From contig CANOEC010000016.1 of assembly GCA_947564735.1 (NCBI GenBank), forward strand, positions 1-64,000: a stretch of DNA of 64,000 nt, written 5' to 3'. The notes below the pieces were generated by a model, which saw only the letters and a list, made by a program, of their open reading frames with translations, ran no database searches and had not been told where the DNA came from. The translations under genes were made by a program, and so were the position numbers. Below are positions 7,498 through 16,148 of the stretch, piece after piece. The stretch comes from an uncultured Lachnospiraceae bacterium (GTDB lineage Bacteria > Bacillota > Clostridia > Lachnospirales > Lachnospiraceae). Within the stretch, counting starts at the first letter, position 1, and each line of letters starts with the position of its first letter.

Positions 7498-10400
7498 TTA
7501 TGCTGTTTTTACTTTCGACGCATTATCCTTCTTCATGAACAGAATAATGGATAAACATGCCAGCCCGACGGATAAGAACCACTTCGGATGAATCGGGTCA
7601 CCCGTCTTCGGCGTTGCGTCGAGCGCTCCTGCTGTCAGATTACCCGTGTCTACATAAACCGTATACGGTGAGAAATGCGTCGCTGTAAATCTGATACAAG
7701 GAACACCGTTAATCGTCGTAAAGTTCTCATTCAGGTTCTCTAACTGGTTGCCGTTAATCACCGCACCAGCCATATTATTACCGCCGTATGCCACCAGCGC
7801 ATCCGGTATCGGAATCGTAATGTCTACGGAAAGTCCTGCAACCTGTTCACCCGTAAGCTGATAAGTTCCGGTGGAATCCCACAAACTGATATCCATCGCA
7901 TAGTAGAGAATATTGTCTAAGCTGCCGTACTTGTTTGTCAGCGCATCCGCTACCGCTCTTGTCGCATTGTCCGTCTCCGTAATCTTGACGATAAAGTTAT
8001 CTGTCGAACCGTTGACATTGGCTGTTGCAAGATCCTTGTTGGAGATACCTGGCTTCGTAATATCAACACGGGTATTACCATTGTCGGTTGTACCGCCGCC
8101 GGTGCCGCCTGTGGATGCCGGGGTCGCTGCCGGAGCAGCCGCCGGTGCCGCGCCTCCTTCAAAATTAGCAATTACAAGAACATCATTCTCCGGCATTACA
8201 AACTGTGTAGCAGTTGCCGTAATCTGGTTAAATGTTACGCCGGACGACTCCGTAGTCCACTCTTTAAATCGCATTCCCGCTGCAGGCTCATTCGCTGCAA
8301 TGACAACTGTTGCTCCCGTTGAATAGCTTCCACTTCCGCTGCCATTCACAACCGTTACCCTGTGCATCGCTTTTGCAGCATCAGAACCGGAGGTCGTAGA
8401 ACTCGTACTGGTTGAACTGCTACTGGTAGACGAACTGCTACTGCTGGTTTTATTACTACTGGTCGTATTGCTCGAAGTATTTGACGTATTACCAGATGTA
8501 TTCGTCGTATTACCGGATGTATTTGTCGTATTACCGGATGTATTTGTCGTTGTTCCACTTACTGTTCCCAGCCCGTTGCTTGCCTTATATAATGCCAGAA
8601 TTGCTTTATTAGCCTGTATATTGGTCGTTTCATCACTCCACTTATCAAACACATAACCTGCATGAATAGGATAAGCAGGCGCAACCGCATCCTTACCGGG
8701 ATCGATGTATTGTGTCGGTCCAATCTTTGTACCGTCAATACTGTCATAGAACTCTACAACATATTGACCATTTACCATGCCATTATTGGTAAATCCTTGT
8801 GCATAGAAAACCGTATCCTCTGTAATCCGGTCATCTATCTTAATATCATTCATGCCAACCCATTTGTCAAAAGTCCACTCCTCTGTTGGTTCCGGATCCT
8901 GCGGTTGTTTTACACGCGTTCCATCCTCAACATACTGCGGATTATCAAGCAGGTTGCCATCAATATCCTTAAGCTCCTCTATCACCTTATAATCCGGTCC
9001 TAAGAAGGTTACCAGCCATTGCTCACCAAGAGGATTGTCATCTAACTGAAGTTTATATTCGGTTCCGTATTCCTTCACATATCTGACCACTGCCGAATCT
9101 TCATAAGTTCTGACTCTTGTCACAGCTTTCGCCGGATTATCATCAAAAGCAGTTCCTGAAATCTTAACTTCTTTACCATAAACAGTCAAATCAGATAACC
9201 GGTTCGCGCCAACGAATGCCTCGCTTCCGACATCATTTACCGTCACAGGAAGTACCACTCTTTGCAAATCATCGCAATTCCTAAAACAGTCATCCGGAAT
9301 GACAGTCAATCCAGCCGTATTGTTATTTCCAAAGTTAACATCCGTAATAACGTCACAATCTTCAAATGCTCCCGGTCTGATTGCACTGACCTGACTCAGC
9401 TTCGGATCGTTAGTAGGACTCACCGACGCCTGCCCTACAATCCCCGGCTTGCCACGCGAAGCAAAGCACTCTTCAATCGTAAGAGAACCGTCTGTGTTCT
9501 TGGAATAAATAATCCCGTTATCCGCTTCATAATAATCATTTCCTGCAACCGAACTCAGCGCATCACATCCTCTGAACGGCGCTGTGCCGATGTCTGCACA
9601 ATCACTGCCAAGCGATACAAACCATAACTGCTCGCAACTGTCAAAGGCATAATCCGGCAAATACTTCACGCCATTCAATGTCACCGTTTTAATGGTGTCA
9701 TTTCCGCGCTTAAATTTCTCAAATTCAGAATCACCGTTATAATCTTCATAATAACCGCTGAACAAGCCCGGAACAATCTTCACATTCTCATCTTCACCCT
9801 GCGTTCTGGTGTACATATTACGACTCTTCTCATCCCAGCCGAGGGCAAAATATGTCGTGTAATTGCCCCTGTTGCTCTCCGGTCCTTTATATATCTCACC
9901 TTCACTCGTCAGATTGTTAACATATCCATATACATCAATGGAATCCACACCATCGGGAACAACAATGTTCTCAACTGCATACCGCAGGTAATCCTCTTCC
10001 GGCGTAGACGGTCTGAACGGATCGTTTGCTTCTGCATTCTTTACCACATCATATTGGTTAACCTCATAATATGGCTTCGGATCCCCATCTGCCGCATATG
10101 CCGTAATCGGCTCAAACAGCCAATCCGTCATCTTTCTCATTGCAGAAGTATCATCCCCGCCCGGAGTCGTTGTACTGCCGCCCGGAGTTCCCGTCGTTCC
10201 AGACGAAGTTGTATCGGACGAAGTTGTATCGGACGAAGTTGTTCCGGTTGAAGTTGTTCCGGTTGAAGTCGTACCGGAACCCGGCGTGCCGTTAACCCAC
10301 TTCTCCCATTGCGCACAGAAATCACCATTTACCCATGGTCCATAACTATCAGATTGATACGCTGCCGCTATCTCTTCATCAGTCGTCGCGCCAGCCCATA

Positions 10401-13083
10401 TTTTAGCAAACTCCGTACGATAACTGTCATAATTACTATTTGCATACAGAGTATATAAATATGCCTCCCGATATTCATTATAATTGTTTGCACCGTAAGC
10501 CTTCATATCATCCTGATGAGCATCAGCCAAGATATCATTAATCTGGTCAGCCTTCGGATAGTCTAACAGCGTGACCATCTTGGTAACCGGATTATACATA
10601 ACCGTCAGATAATCAGGCGACATACTCTTGTAGCATACGCGTATTCCCTGACTGTCCGGTTTCTCACTGTCAATGATATTATCGGGATCCATTGCCCAGT
10701 CAAAGGGCGCATATCCTTCCACGATGTCTCCATGGAAAGTCAGTTTTTCACTTTCCGTCTTAAATGCATCCGTTCCAATCGTAAATGACTCATGTCCGCC
10801 CAACGGGGAACTAAACGTAACATCTACCAGACTATTACATTTCTTAAACGCATTCTTACCTATAGATGTAACGGAATTACCAATGTACACAGAAGCCAGA
10901 TTTTGCCAGTCCCTGCCATTATCTCCGCCGCCGCCTTGGAATACGCCATCGGCAATAGACGTTATGGATTCATCTTCTATCTTCAAAGAAATCGTATTTT
11001 CATTTAACTCGGAATCACTGAAACACCCGGATGCAATTCCCGTTACCTTCGTATTGCCTACCACTGCCGGAATCACCAGCTTGACATTTCTCTTCTTTGA
11101 AGCCGGCAGCCCCGGTTTAAATGTGCAGGAAGTCAGAATCCCCTCGTTATTAATACAGAGCAGATAGGTTCCGTCGCTGACCTCATAATATTCTACACCA
11201 TTCTCAATGTACAAATACGGTACTGTATCAGAGACCGTTGTCGTCGCATCCCACGTACTTTTACGCGGAGCAGCCGGCTGGGAATCATAGTTGAGCTTAG
11301 GTCCTTTCACATAAAAATCCGGGTTGATTACATCCTGAAACAGACCGGAAGCAGTGATAGTTCCATCTTGTTCATCTTTTTCTGTCTTGTTATAGGAAAC
11401 AAATCCGCAAGCCTGCGGGTCTGTCTGAGGGTCACAGGGAAACTCAACATATTTCAAATTCGCACAGCCATGAAATACTTCGTCCGGTATTGTGGCTGCT
11501 TTACTGCTGGTACGACCATAATCTTTAGGGAAAACCACGGACTCTAATGCAGACCGTCCGGCAAATAAATAATTACCGATGCTCTTTGGTTCCGTCATTC
11601 CCTGCGGCAATACAATGTTCATTGGCTGAGACCCTGTCTCTACTGCAAAAGCGCCATCACCAATCGAAACGATTGTCGCATCCTTCATGGCAATATCATT
11701 TAAGGCAGAACAGTTGTAAAACGCATATGCATCTATTTTACAGTCTCTGCCAATATGGTTCAAATTCACACTTGTCAGACTCTTACAATTTGCAAACGCC
11801 CCGTAACCAATTTCCGTCACCGAAACAGGCAGTTCGATTTTCTGTATTGCCGTCCCGCTAAAACATTCTTGACCGATTGTCTGTGTACCCTGCCTGATAT
11901 CTACCGTTGCCAGTTTTACACAGCCTTTAAACGCACGGTTGCCAATGTGCGCCGTATTGCCGATTGTAATCGCCTCAAGCAAAGAGGCATCGGTAAACGC
12001 CTCGTCGCCTATAAATCCAATCTGATCCGGGATTGTCATATTCACTACATTGTTGACGCCCTTGAATGCGCCAGCCCCAATTGCACACATGAGACGTGGG
12101 CTTCTTTCTTCCACAAGGAAGCCTGCATCATCCTTTGTGAAAGGGTCTGGCGGCGTAATGCCTTCCGGAACTTTGACAAGATAAACTATGCCGCCCTTCC
12201 CATCCGGCTCCGGTCTGCCGTCAACAGCGCTGCGCAATGTGTAGCCGCTGCCTATATTTTTGATTGCGTTATTATGTTCGCAATAATACTCTAGCCGCTG
12301 CTCATTCGTTAAAATTTCATTTGGTATCCTGCTGAGACTTGTCGTCGGTTCTGTCGGCTTCGTTGAAGGATCCTTATCCGGCGAACTGTTCCAAGCATCC
12401 AGTGCGGCATCATATGCCTGAAACTCTTTTACAACGCTGTCATAATCTTCTTTACAGTATTTTTCATAAAAGGCGATTGCCTTCGCATCAGCCGTAGTGC
12501 CGCCTTTATATGCAGCATAATCGAAAATCACCTCGTCCGTAGCCTTATTATCCATTCCTGCGTTTGATGTTCCGGCAAAGTATGCCTCAACCGCATCACT
12601 CTCGACTGTATAATACTTTGTAATAGGTCTTAACCCAAGCTCGACTTTCTCAGAATAGAACCGGCTGTTATATTTACATATAACCCCACTATCAATATTA
12701 TCTATCGGATTTTTTACATTATAAAAAAGGAATTGCCATGACAAACTTATATCACCATTGCCAAGATCCGTAATTGCATAAGATGCCGAAGCACCGTCAT
12801 CCATTATCTCTGCCACATCTTTATCTTTGTACTTATTCAGATTAATACTTAAAACAGGGTCTACATCATACGCCGAATCAGGCTCATACACAAACTTACT
12901 CATATCATGTTTGTCTATAATCTCTGCCGCCCTGCCAGCCGCCTCCCCATTATCCGCATAGTTCTCCGGTACCGGGATCGCCGCAACGGCAATCGCCGTA
13001 ATCATAAGTACCGCTGACAGACTGCGTCTGACGCTTCTCTTCAATCTTCTTCTCGGTTTTCTAGCCGGTGTCTTCTTAGCCAT
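7498..13083 (-). CDS. Giant BspA-like surface protein with InlB-type repeats, sortase substrate
   Basis: A predicted surface adhesin of 1861 aa. Order of parts: a very basic N-terminal leader and signal peptide (about 1-43, core MITAIAVAAIPV); LRR_5 blocks at about 320-560 and 690-800; a helical Tyr/Asn-rich stretch near 850-930; a Ser/Thr linker at about 935-985; a second LRR block at about 1100-1350; InlB B-repeat-like modules (FDKW, VFDKWSDE) at about 1370-1500; a TNTSGN-repeat linker at about 1506-1565; a divergent B-repeat (RFKEWTTE); the HFSPY domain; then TPKTGD at about 1824, IHPKWFL, a membrane segment and a basic tail. An AAGGAG site sits 9 nt before the ATG. It is the middle gene of the sortase operon. 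The two low-complexity linkers are encoded by near-identical DNA repeats and may vary in length. Confidence 0.88.
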   Translation of the reverse strand: MAKKTPARKPRRRLKRSVRRSLSAVLMITAIAVAAIPVPENYADNGEAAGRAAEIIDKHDMSKFVYEPDSAYDVDPVLSINLNKYKDKDVAEIMDDGASASYAITDLGNGDISLSWQFLFYNVKNPIDNIDSGVICKYNSRFYSEKVELGLRPITKYYTVESDAVEAYFAGTSNAGMDNKATDEVIFDYAAYKGGTTADAKAIAFYEKYCKEDYDSVVKEFQAYDAALDAWNSSPDKDPSTKPTEPTTSLSRIPNEILTNEQRLEYYCEHNNAIKNIGSGYTLRSAVDGRPEPDGKGGIVYLVKVPEGITPPDPFTKDDAGFLVEERSPRLMCAIGAGAFKGVNNVVNMTIPDQIGFIGDEAFTDASLLEAITIGNTAHIGNRAFKGCVKLATVDIRQGTQTIGQECFSGTAIQKIELPVSVTEIGYGAFANCKSLTSVNLNHIGRDCKIDAYAFYNCSALNDIAMKDATIVSIGDGAFAVETGSQPMNIVLPQGMTEPKSIGNYLFAGRSALESVVFPKDYGRTSSKAATIPDEVFHGCANLKYVEFPCDPQTDPQACGFVSYNKTEKDEQDGTITASGLFQDVINPDFYVKGPKLNYDSQPAAPRKSTWDATTTVSDTVPYLYIENGVEYYEVSDGTYLLCINNEGILTSCTFKPGLPASKKRNVKLVIPAVVGNTKVTGIASGCFSDSELNENTISLKIEDESITSIADGVFQGGGGDNGRDWQNLASVYIGNSVTSIGKNAFKKCNSLVDVTFSSPLGGHESFTIGTDAFKTESEKLTFHGDIVEGYAPFDWAMDPDNIIDSEKPDSQGIRVCYKSMSPDYLTVMYNPVTKMVTLLDYPKADQINDILADAHQDDMKAYGANNYNEYREAYLYTLYANSNYDSYRTEFAKIWAGATTDEEIAAAYQSDSYGPWVNGDFCAQWEKWVNGTPGSGTTSTGTTSTGTTSSDTTSSDTTSSGTTGTPGGSTTTPGGDDTSAMRKMTDWLFEPITAYAADGDPKPYYEVNQYDVVKNAEANDPFRPSTPEEDYLRYAVENIVVPDGVDSIDVYGYVNNLTSEGEIYKGPESNRGNYTTYFALGWDEKSRNMYTRTQGEDENVKIVPGLFSGYYEDYNGDSEFEKFKRGNDTIKTVTLNGVKYLPDYAFDSCEQLWFVSLGSDCADIGTAPFRGCDALSSVAGNDYYEADNGIIYSKNTDGSLTIEECFASRGKPGIVGQASVSPTNDPKLSQVSAIRPGAFEDCDVITDVNFGNNNTAGLTVIPDDCFRNCDDLQRVVLPVTVNDVGSEAFVGANRLSDLTVYGKEVKISGTAFDDNPAKAVTRVRTYEDSAVVRYVKEYGTEYKLQLDDNPLGEQWLVTFLGPDYKVIEELKDIDGNLLDNPQYVEDGTRVKQPQDPEPTEEWTFDKWVGMNDIKIDDRITEDTVFYAQGFTNNGMVNGQYVVEFYDSIDGTKIGPTQYIDPGKDAVAPAYPIHAGYVFDKWSDETTNIQANKAILALYKASNGLGTVSGTTTNTSGNTTNTSGNTTNTSGNTSNTSSNTTSSNKTSSSSSSTSSSSTSTSSTTSGSDAAKAMHRVTVVNGSGSGSYSTGATVVIAANEPAAGMRFKEWTTESSGVTFNQITATATQFVMPENDVLVIANFEGGAAPAAAPAATPASTGGTGGGTTDNGNTRVDITKPGISNKDLATANVNGSTDNFIVKITETDNATRAVADALTNKYGSLDNILYYAMDISLWDSTGTYQLTGEQVAGLSVDITIPIPDALVAYGGNNMAGAVINGNQLENLNENFTTINGVPCIRFTATHFSPYTVYVDTGNLTAGALDATPKTGDPIHPKWFLSVGLACLSIILFMKKDNASKVKTA
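8465..8548. repeat. 21-bp coding minisatellite (TNTSGN linker)
   Basis: Four 21-bp units start at 8465, 8486, 8507 and 8528. The last two are identical, the one before differs at a few bases and the first is more divergent. They encode a seven-residue SGNTTNT repeat on the minus strand. In-frame gain or loss of units would lengthen or shorten the stalk without a frameshift. Confidence 0.9.
10195..10275. repeat. 15-bp coding minisatellite (Ser/Thr/Gly linker)
   Basis: Consecutive 15-bp units of the forms gttgtatcggacgaa and gttgttccggttgaa, each in at least two exact copies, encode a TTSSD/TTSTG linker between the two leucine-rich-repeat blocks of the 1861-aa protein. The unit is a multiple of three, so copy changes stay in frame. 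Confidence 0.85.
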
Positions 13084-13193
13084 GATAGTCCTCTCCTTAT
13101 TCCCCTATATAATCTCTGTATGACTTATCGTCTTACGTGAAATAATCTCTATATCAACATGCACCATTAAAGCATATGCATTGCAAACACAAA

Positions 13194-14423
13194 TCACAGA
13201 ACCCTCTTTGCCACCACCACAAACCTGCCGTCCTCTTCCGAGTTATCACAGGTGGAAAGCGTCAGCAGTTCGTCGCCGTAGCTCGCCGTAACGCCGGTAT
13301 CATAGAGCGATAGTTCTGCCATCTCCTGCATATTAGAGTTAAATTCTTTCTCCGAAGCTGCATCAAAAAACTTGTAATATTTAAATACAACCTCATCCTC
13401 ATTATAAATCCGGGAACGGAACACATACATTACTTCATAGGTTCCCTTTTCATATATCGTATCAAACTGAATCGTCGGGTGGCTTTCACAGTAATCCTTA
13501 CTGCTGTATCTGTTCAGATTGCCAAACATCTTCCCCGATTTCATGTGATGTCCGTATATAATCAGATTCGTGTTTCTATGTACCACATCACAATCTTTAT
13601 CCAGAAACAGGCTGCCATTCTTATCATATTCCTGACTATAGTTATGATCTAAGTAATATTCATTGTTCGCTGTCTGCATCACGGGATAGTCTATATTAGT
13701 ATCGTCAATTTTCAGCCATCCGATTAGACTTTTATTCTTACTATAAAGCGTCTGGTATTCTTCCAGAACTTTAAGTTCAATTTCTTCCTCCTCTGTATAG
13801 TGAATCGTCACCCCGGTCGGCGTTCCTGCCGCCAGCGTCGTATTGCCTTTCAACTGCGCTAGATTCTCATAGTCCATCTGCGTCCTGTCCGAAAAATAGG
13901 AATATACGCCAAAATATCCGAAACATACGACTGCGACTACAGAACAGAGGATTACTGTTAATTTACGGCGCTTCTCCCGTTTCTTTAACTCGCGCAAGAT
14001 TTCTTTCTGCATATCCTTGTCATATGCCTCCAGCGAAACTTTTGCATTCCCGTTATCCTTAGCGCCGTTTTTTACAGATGTTTTACTTTTCCCGGCGACG
14101 TTCTTACCGGAAGTCTGCTTCGCCGCCTTCCCTCTCTTCTTGGAGGCTTTCTTCTTTCCGGCGGGAAGCCTGCTGTCTTTATGATAGCCCTGCCTCTTAT
14201 ATTCCTGCGCCATCTCATAGATTTCGTCATCGAAATCATTGCCGACAGCCGTTTCAAAACGATACTTACCGGCTTCCATCTCCGCATACAGCGTAATCAC
14301 TTCCCCCGGCTGTTCCATATTGACTTTTGTCTTGATTTCATCAATCTTCGCCTTATCCCGCAGCGCCGCACGATAGTCTGCCTGTGTCCGGAATCTTCTG
14401 CCGGCGACTTCAAATCCCTCCAT
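13194..14423 (-). CDS. srtB: Class B sortase
   Basis: A membrane-anchored transpeptidase of 409 aa that cleaves a PxTG-type sorting signal and attaches the protein to peptidoglycan. An unusually long, Lys/Arg-rich cytoplasmic N-terminal region (about 1-150, with an AKQTSGKNVAGKSK stretch) precedes one membrane segment (about 152-175). The sortase fold follows, with class B features: IGWLKIDDTNIDYPVMQ, catalytic His in YGHHM (about 291), Cys in STCDN (about 392) and Arg in GRFVVVAKR near the C terminus. AAGGAG lies 8-9 nt upstream of the ATG. The two downstream genes encode proteins ending in SPNTGD and TPKTGD, so this is a dedicated sortase and substrate operon. The basic N-terminal extension is longer than usual for the class. 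Confidence 0.93.
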   Translation of the reverse strand: MEGFEVAGRRFRTQADYRAALRDKAKIDEIKTKVNMEQPGEVITLYAEMEAGKYRFETAVGNDFDDEIYEMAQEYKRQGYHKDSRLPAGKKKASKKRGKAAKQTSGKNVAGKSKTSVKNGAKDNGNAKVSLEAYDKDMQKEILRELKKREKRRKLTVILCSVVAVVCFGYFGVYSYFSDRTQMDYENLAQLKGNTTLAAGTPTGVTIHYTEEEEIELKVLEEYQTLYSKNKSLIGWLKIDDTNIDYPVMQTANNEYYLDHNYSQEYDKNGSLFLDKDCDVVHRNTNLIIYGHHMKSGKMFGNLNRYSSKDYCESHPTIQFDTIYEKGTYEVMYVFRSRIYNEDEVVFKYYKFFDAASEKEFNSNMQEMAELSLYDTGVTASYGDELLTLSTCDNSEEDGRFVVVAKRVL

Positions 14424-14491
14424 GGGGACCGCTCCTTTACTTTAATATATGTACTCAATAAACCTAATTTGACCTATTAGCATATAGTATA

Positions 14492-14519
14492 ATTTTACTA
14501 TATCTTGAGATTTATGCAA
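14492..14519 (-). promoter_or_regulatory. Weak candidate promoter for the sortase operon
   Basis: In the AT-rich 300-bp gap between the divergent sortase and microprotein genes, the minus strand reads TTGCAT (14514-14519), 16 bp, TAAAAT (14492-14497). A TATACT lies a few bases downstream. Match to consensus is partial. Confidence 0.35.
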
Positions 14520-14533
14520 GTGTTTTGTCATAA

Positions 14534-14562
14534 TTTACACAAGTTGGACACAACTTTATACA
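14534..14562 (+). promoter_or_regulatory. Candidate promoter with inverted repeat in the spacer
   Basis: TTTACA (14534-14539) and TATACA (14557-14562) are 17 bp apart on the plus strand. The spacer contains a perfect inverted repeat, AAGTTG-GACA-CAACTT (14541-14556), a plausible operator. It would drive the microprotein gene at 14728 with a leader of about 155 nt. The rest of the gap is AT-rich without other structure I recognise. Confidence 0.45.
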
Positions 14563-14727
14563 ATTTACAAACATTTTTTTACCGCTTCAAACAAAAGCAG
14601 AAGGGTCAAAAGTTCAAGGCATTCAATTGTTCTCTAAAAGCAGAATGACTATTTCACAAAAAGTTCAGTCACACATCAACCCCATGCACATAAGATAAAG
14701 CATAAACAACATTTGGAGGAACAAACA

Positions 14728-14958
14728 ATGAGCGATTTAACAGCAACCCACTGCGGATGCAACAACAATAATAATGGTGGATTTTTCGGTGGCGGATGCG
14801 GATCATGGATTTGGATTCTCATCCTCTTATCCTGCTGTGGAAACAACAACGACGGATGCGGATGCGACGGCGGCGGTTTCAATCTGTTCGGTAACGGCGA
14901 TAACAACTGCTGCAGCACCTTAATCTGGTTGTTAATCCTTTCCAGCTGCTGCGGTTGA
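14728..14958 (+). CDS. Cys/Gly/Asn-rich microprotein with two hydrophobic hairpin-like segments
   Basis: A 76-aa protein of unusual composition. It contains two similar halves. Each has a Cys/Gly/Asn/Asp-rich stretch (THCGCNNNNNGGFFGGG; NNNDGCGCDGGG) followed by a hydrophobic run ending in CCG (SWIWILILLSCCG; TLIWLLILSSCCG). The start is ATG at 14728, set by GGAGG at 14715-14719. An upstream in-frame TTG at 14713 would overlap that site and is rejected. It resembles small proteins in Clostridia databases labelled chorion-class high-cysteine; that label implies no function. A membrane, spore-layer or metal-binding role is possible but unproven. A terminator follows directly, so it is transcribed largely on its own. 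Confidence 0.75.
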   Translation: MSDLTATHCGCNNNNNGGFFGGGCGSWIWILILLSCCGNNNDGCGCDGGGFNLFGNGDNNCCSTLIWLLILSSCCG

Positions 14959-15002
14959 TTTCACAAACAATCCCCTTTACACATCTATTACTTCATATCT
15001 GG

Positions 15003-15040
15003 GAAATAGGCTCTGGCTCTTTAGAGCCTATTTCTCTCAC
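15003..15040 (+). terminator. Hairpin terminator after the microprotein gene
   Basis: A 12-bp perfect stem, GAAATAGGCTCT (15003-15014) and AGAGCCTATTTC (15023-15034), with an 8-nt loop, ends in a short T-rich stretch (TTTCTCTC). It lies 45 bp past the stop codon. Confidence 0.7.
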
Positions 15041-15090
15041 ATGCGGCATATACTGTAGAGAAAACTAGGGGCATCAGAAAGGCATATCCT

Positions 15091-15651
15091 ATGGCTGAAA
15101 AAAAAGAGGAAGCTGCAAACGTTATGGCATTTGATGCCTTATATACCACCAATTCAATCCAGAAGCTCAAGGTTCTTCTGCCCTACATAGAACCTTCCAT
15201 GCAAAAGCATCTGGCGGTCTATATTAAATATATGGAGCTGCAATACACATTAAGTTATGTTCGTAAACACCCGTTTCAAATAAGCGGTTGCAGCATCTCT
15301 TCCGATTCAAAACCCGATCTGCGCTCGCTGTGCCGCCAACTCTGCCTCTACTCTTCCCCGGAAGAAATCAGGCAGTTGGAACAATTACAGAACATGCTGC
15401 AAACTATGGAGACCATGCAGGAAATGACGCAGACAATGTCTGCCCTGCAGGAAATTTTTCCTGATATGTCTGCCGCTCCGCCTTTCGGAAGCGACTCTGT
15501 GTCTTCCTCTGACGGAAGCACAGAGTCCGCGCAGACCGGTCAATTTTCCATGATGGATATGTTAATGAATATGCTAACGCCGGAACAGAAAGCCATGTAT
15601 GAAATGTTCCAGCAAAACACAAGTACATCAGAAGTACCCGAACCATCATAA
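15091..15651 (+). CDS. Uncharacterised Met/Gln-rich cytoplasmic protein
   Basis: I do not recognise a named family for this 186-aa protein. The N-terminal half (about 10-90) looks like a compact helical domain (NSIQKLKVLLPYIEPSMQKH, then KYMELQYTLSYVRKHPF). The middle is a Met/Gln/Glu-rich helix likely to coil (MLQTMETMQEMTQTMSALQ). A Ser-rich linker and a second Met-rich helix (MMDMLMNMLTPEQKAMYEMF) close it. There is no signal peptide or membrane segment. The start is supported by AAAGG 8 nt upstream. It lies between the Cys-rich microprotein and a 90-aa helical protein, all on the plus strand in an otherwise minus-strand region. It may work with the 90-aa protein, which has similar helical content. 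Confidence 0.7.
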   Translation: MAEKKEEAANVMAFDALYTTNSIQKLKVLLPYIEPSMQKHLAVYIKYMELQYTLSYVRKHPFQISGCSISSDSKPDLRSLCRQLCLYSSPEEIRQLEQLQNMLQTMETMQEMTQTMSALQEIFPDMSAAPPFGSDSVSSSDGSTESAQTGQFSMMDMLMNMLTPEQKAMYEMFQQNTSTSEVPEPS

Positions 15652-15735
15652 ATTTTTTGTAATGTCTTGCTGCAGATATAAAAGCTGTCATAGCGCAAAC
15701 CAAATCCTAATCAAATAATCGGAAAGGAGCACAAC

Positions 15736-16008
15736 ATGACCGGAAACTGGATGGAGGATTCCGCCGTCTCACATATCGCCAAATCGAAACTGGATTTTCT
15801 GCAGTCGCTTGTGTTCGAGAGCCAGTCTCTCACCAAGGAGCAGATGATGCCTTTCTTTATGGCAATTGCCAAAAGAGGCATGGACAACCACATATCTTTT
15901 ACCAAAGATGAAGTCGAAACAATCACTTCTACCATTCGCAAATATTCCACACCGGAAGAACTGGACAAAATCGACAAATTAATGAAGATTGTCAAAAAGC
16001 GGGGCTAG
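15736..16008 (+). CDS. Small helical protein, function unknown
   Basis: A 90-aa protein with no family I can name. It is predicted to be mostly helical (SKLDFLQSLVFESQSLTKEQMMPFFMAIAKRG, then FTKDEVETITSTIRKYSTPEELDKIDKLMKIV), without signal peptide or membrane segment. The repeated arrangement of a helix, a short Ser/Thr-Lys-Glu turn and a helix suggests a small bundle. AAAGGAG lies 6 nt upstream of the ATG. It is 84 bp downstream of the 186-aa gene and followed by a strong hairpin, so the two probably form a small operon. Confidence 0.75.
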   Translation: MTGNWMEDSAVSHIAKSKLDFLQSLVFESQSLTKEQMMPFFMAIAKRGMDNHISFTKDEVETITSTIRKYSTPEELDKIDKLMKIVKKRG

Positions 16009-16020
16009 CCCGATTGCACA

Positions 16021-16046
16021 CGTCAGGAACTGTAAAGTTCCTGACG
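16021..16046 (+). terminator. Hairpin after the 90-aa gene
   Basis: An 11-bp perfect stem, CGTCAGGAACT (16021-16031) and AGTTCCTGACG (16036-16046), with a GTAA tetraloop lies 13 bp past the stop codon. The following sequence is not a clear T-tract, so it may be a stabilising 3' hairpin rather than a full intrinsic terminator. Confidence 0.55.
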
Positions 16047-16096
16047 AAGTCTGTATCATATCGGATACGATTACTTTCCCCTCTCTTTTCCTATTA

Positions 16097-16141
16097 CAAA
16101 AAACATTGCCACGCCTGTAAAAGATACACAAACGTGGCAAT
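16097..16141 (-). terminator. Intrinsic terminator of leuS
   Basis: On the minus strand ATTGCCACG pairs with CGTGGCAAT (16105-16113 with 16133-16141) and is followed by GTTTTTTG. It starts 8 bp past the leuS stop codon. Confidence 0.85.
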
Positions 16142-16148
16142 TCAATTC

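Noticed and set aside
14713-14727. TTG start for the Cys-rich microprotein
   Set aside because: The TTG overlaps the GGAGG site that serves the ATG at 14728.
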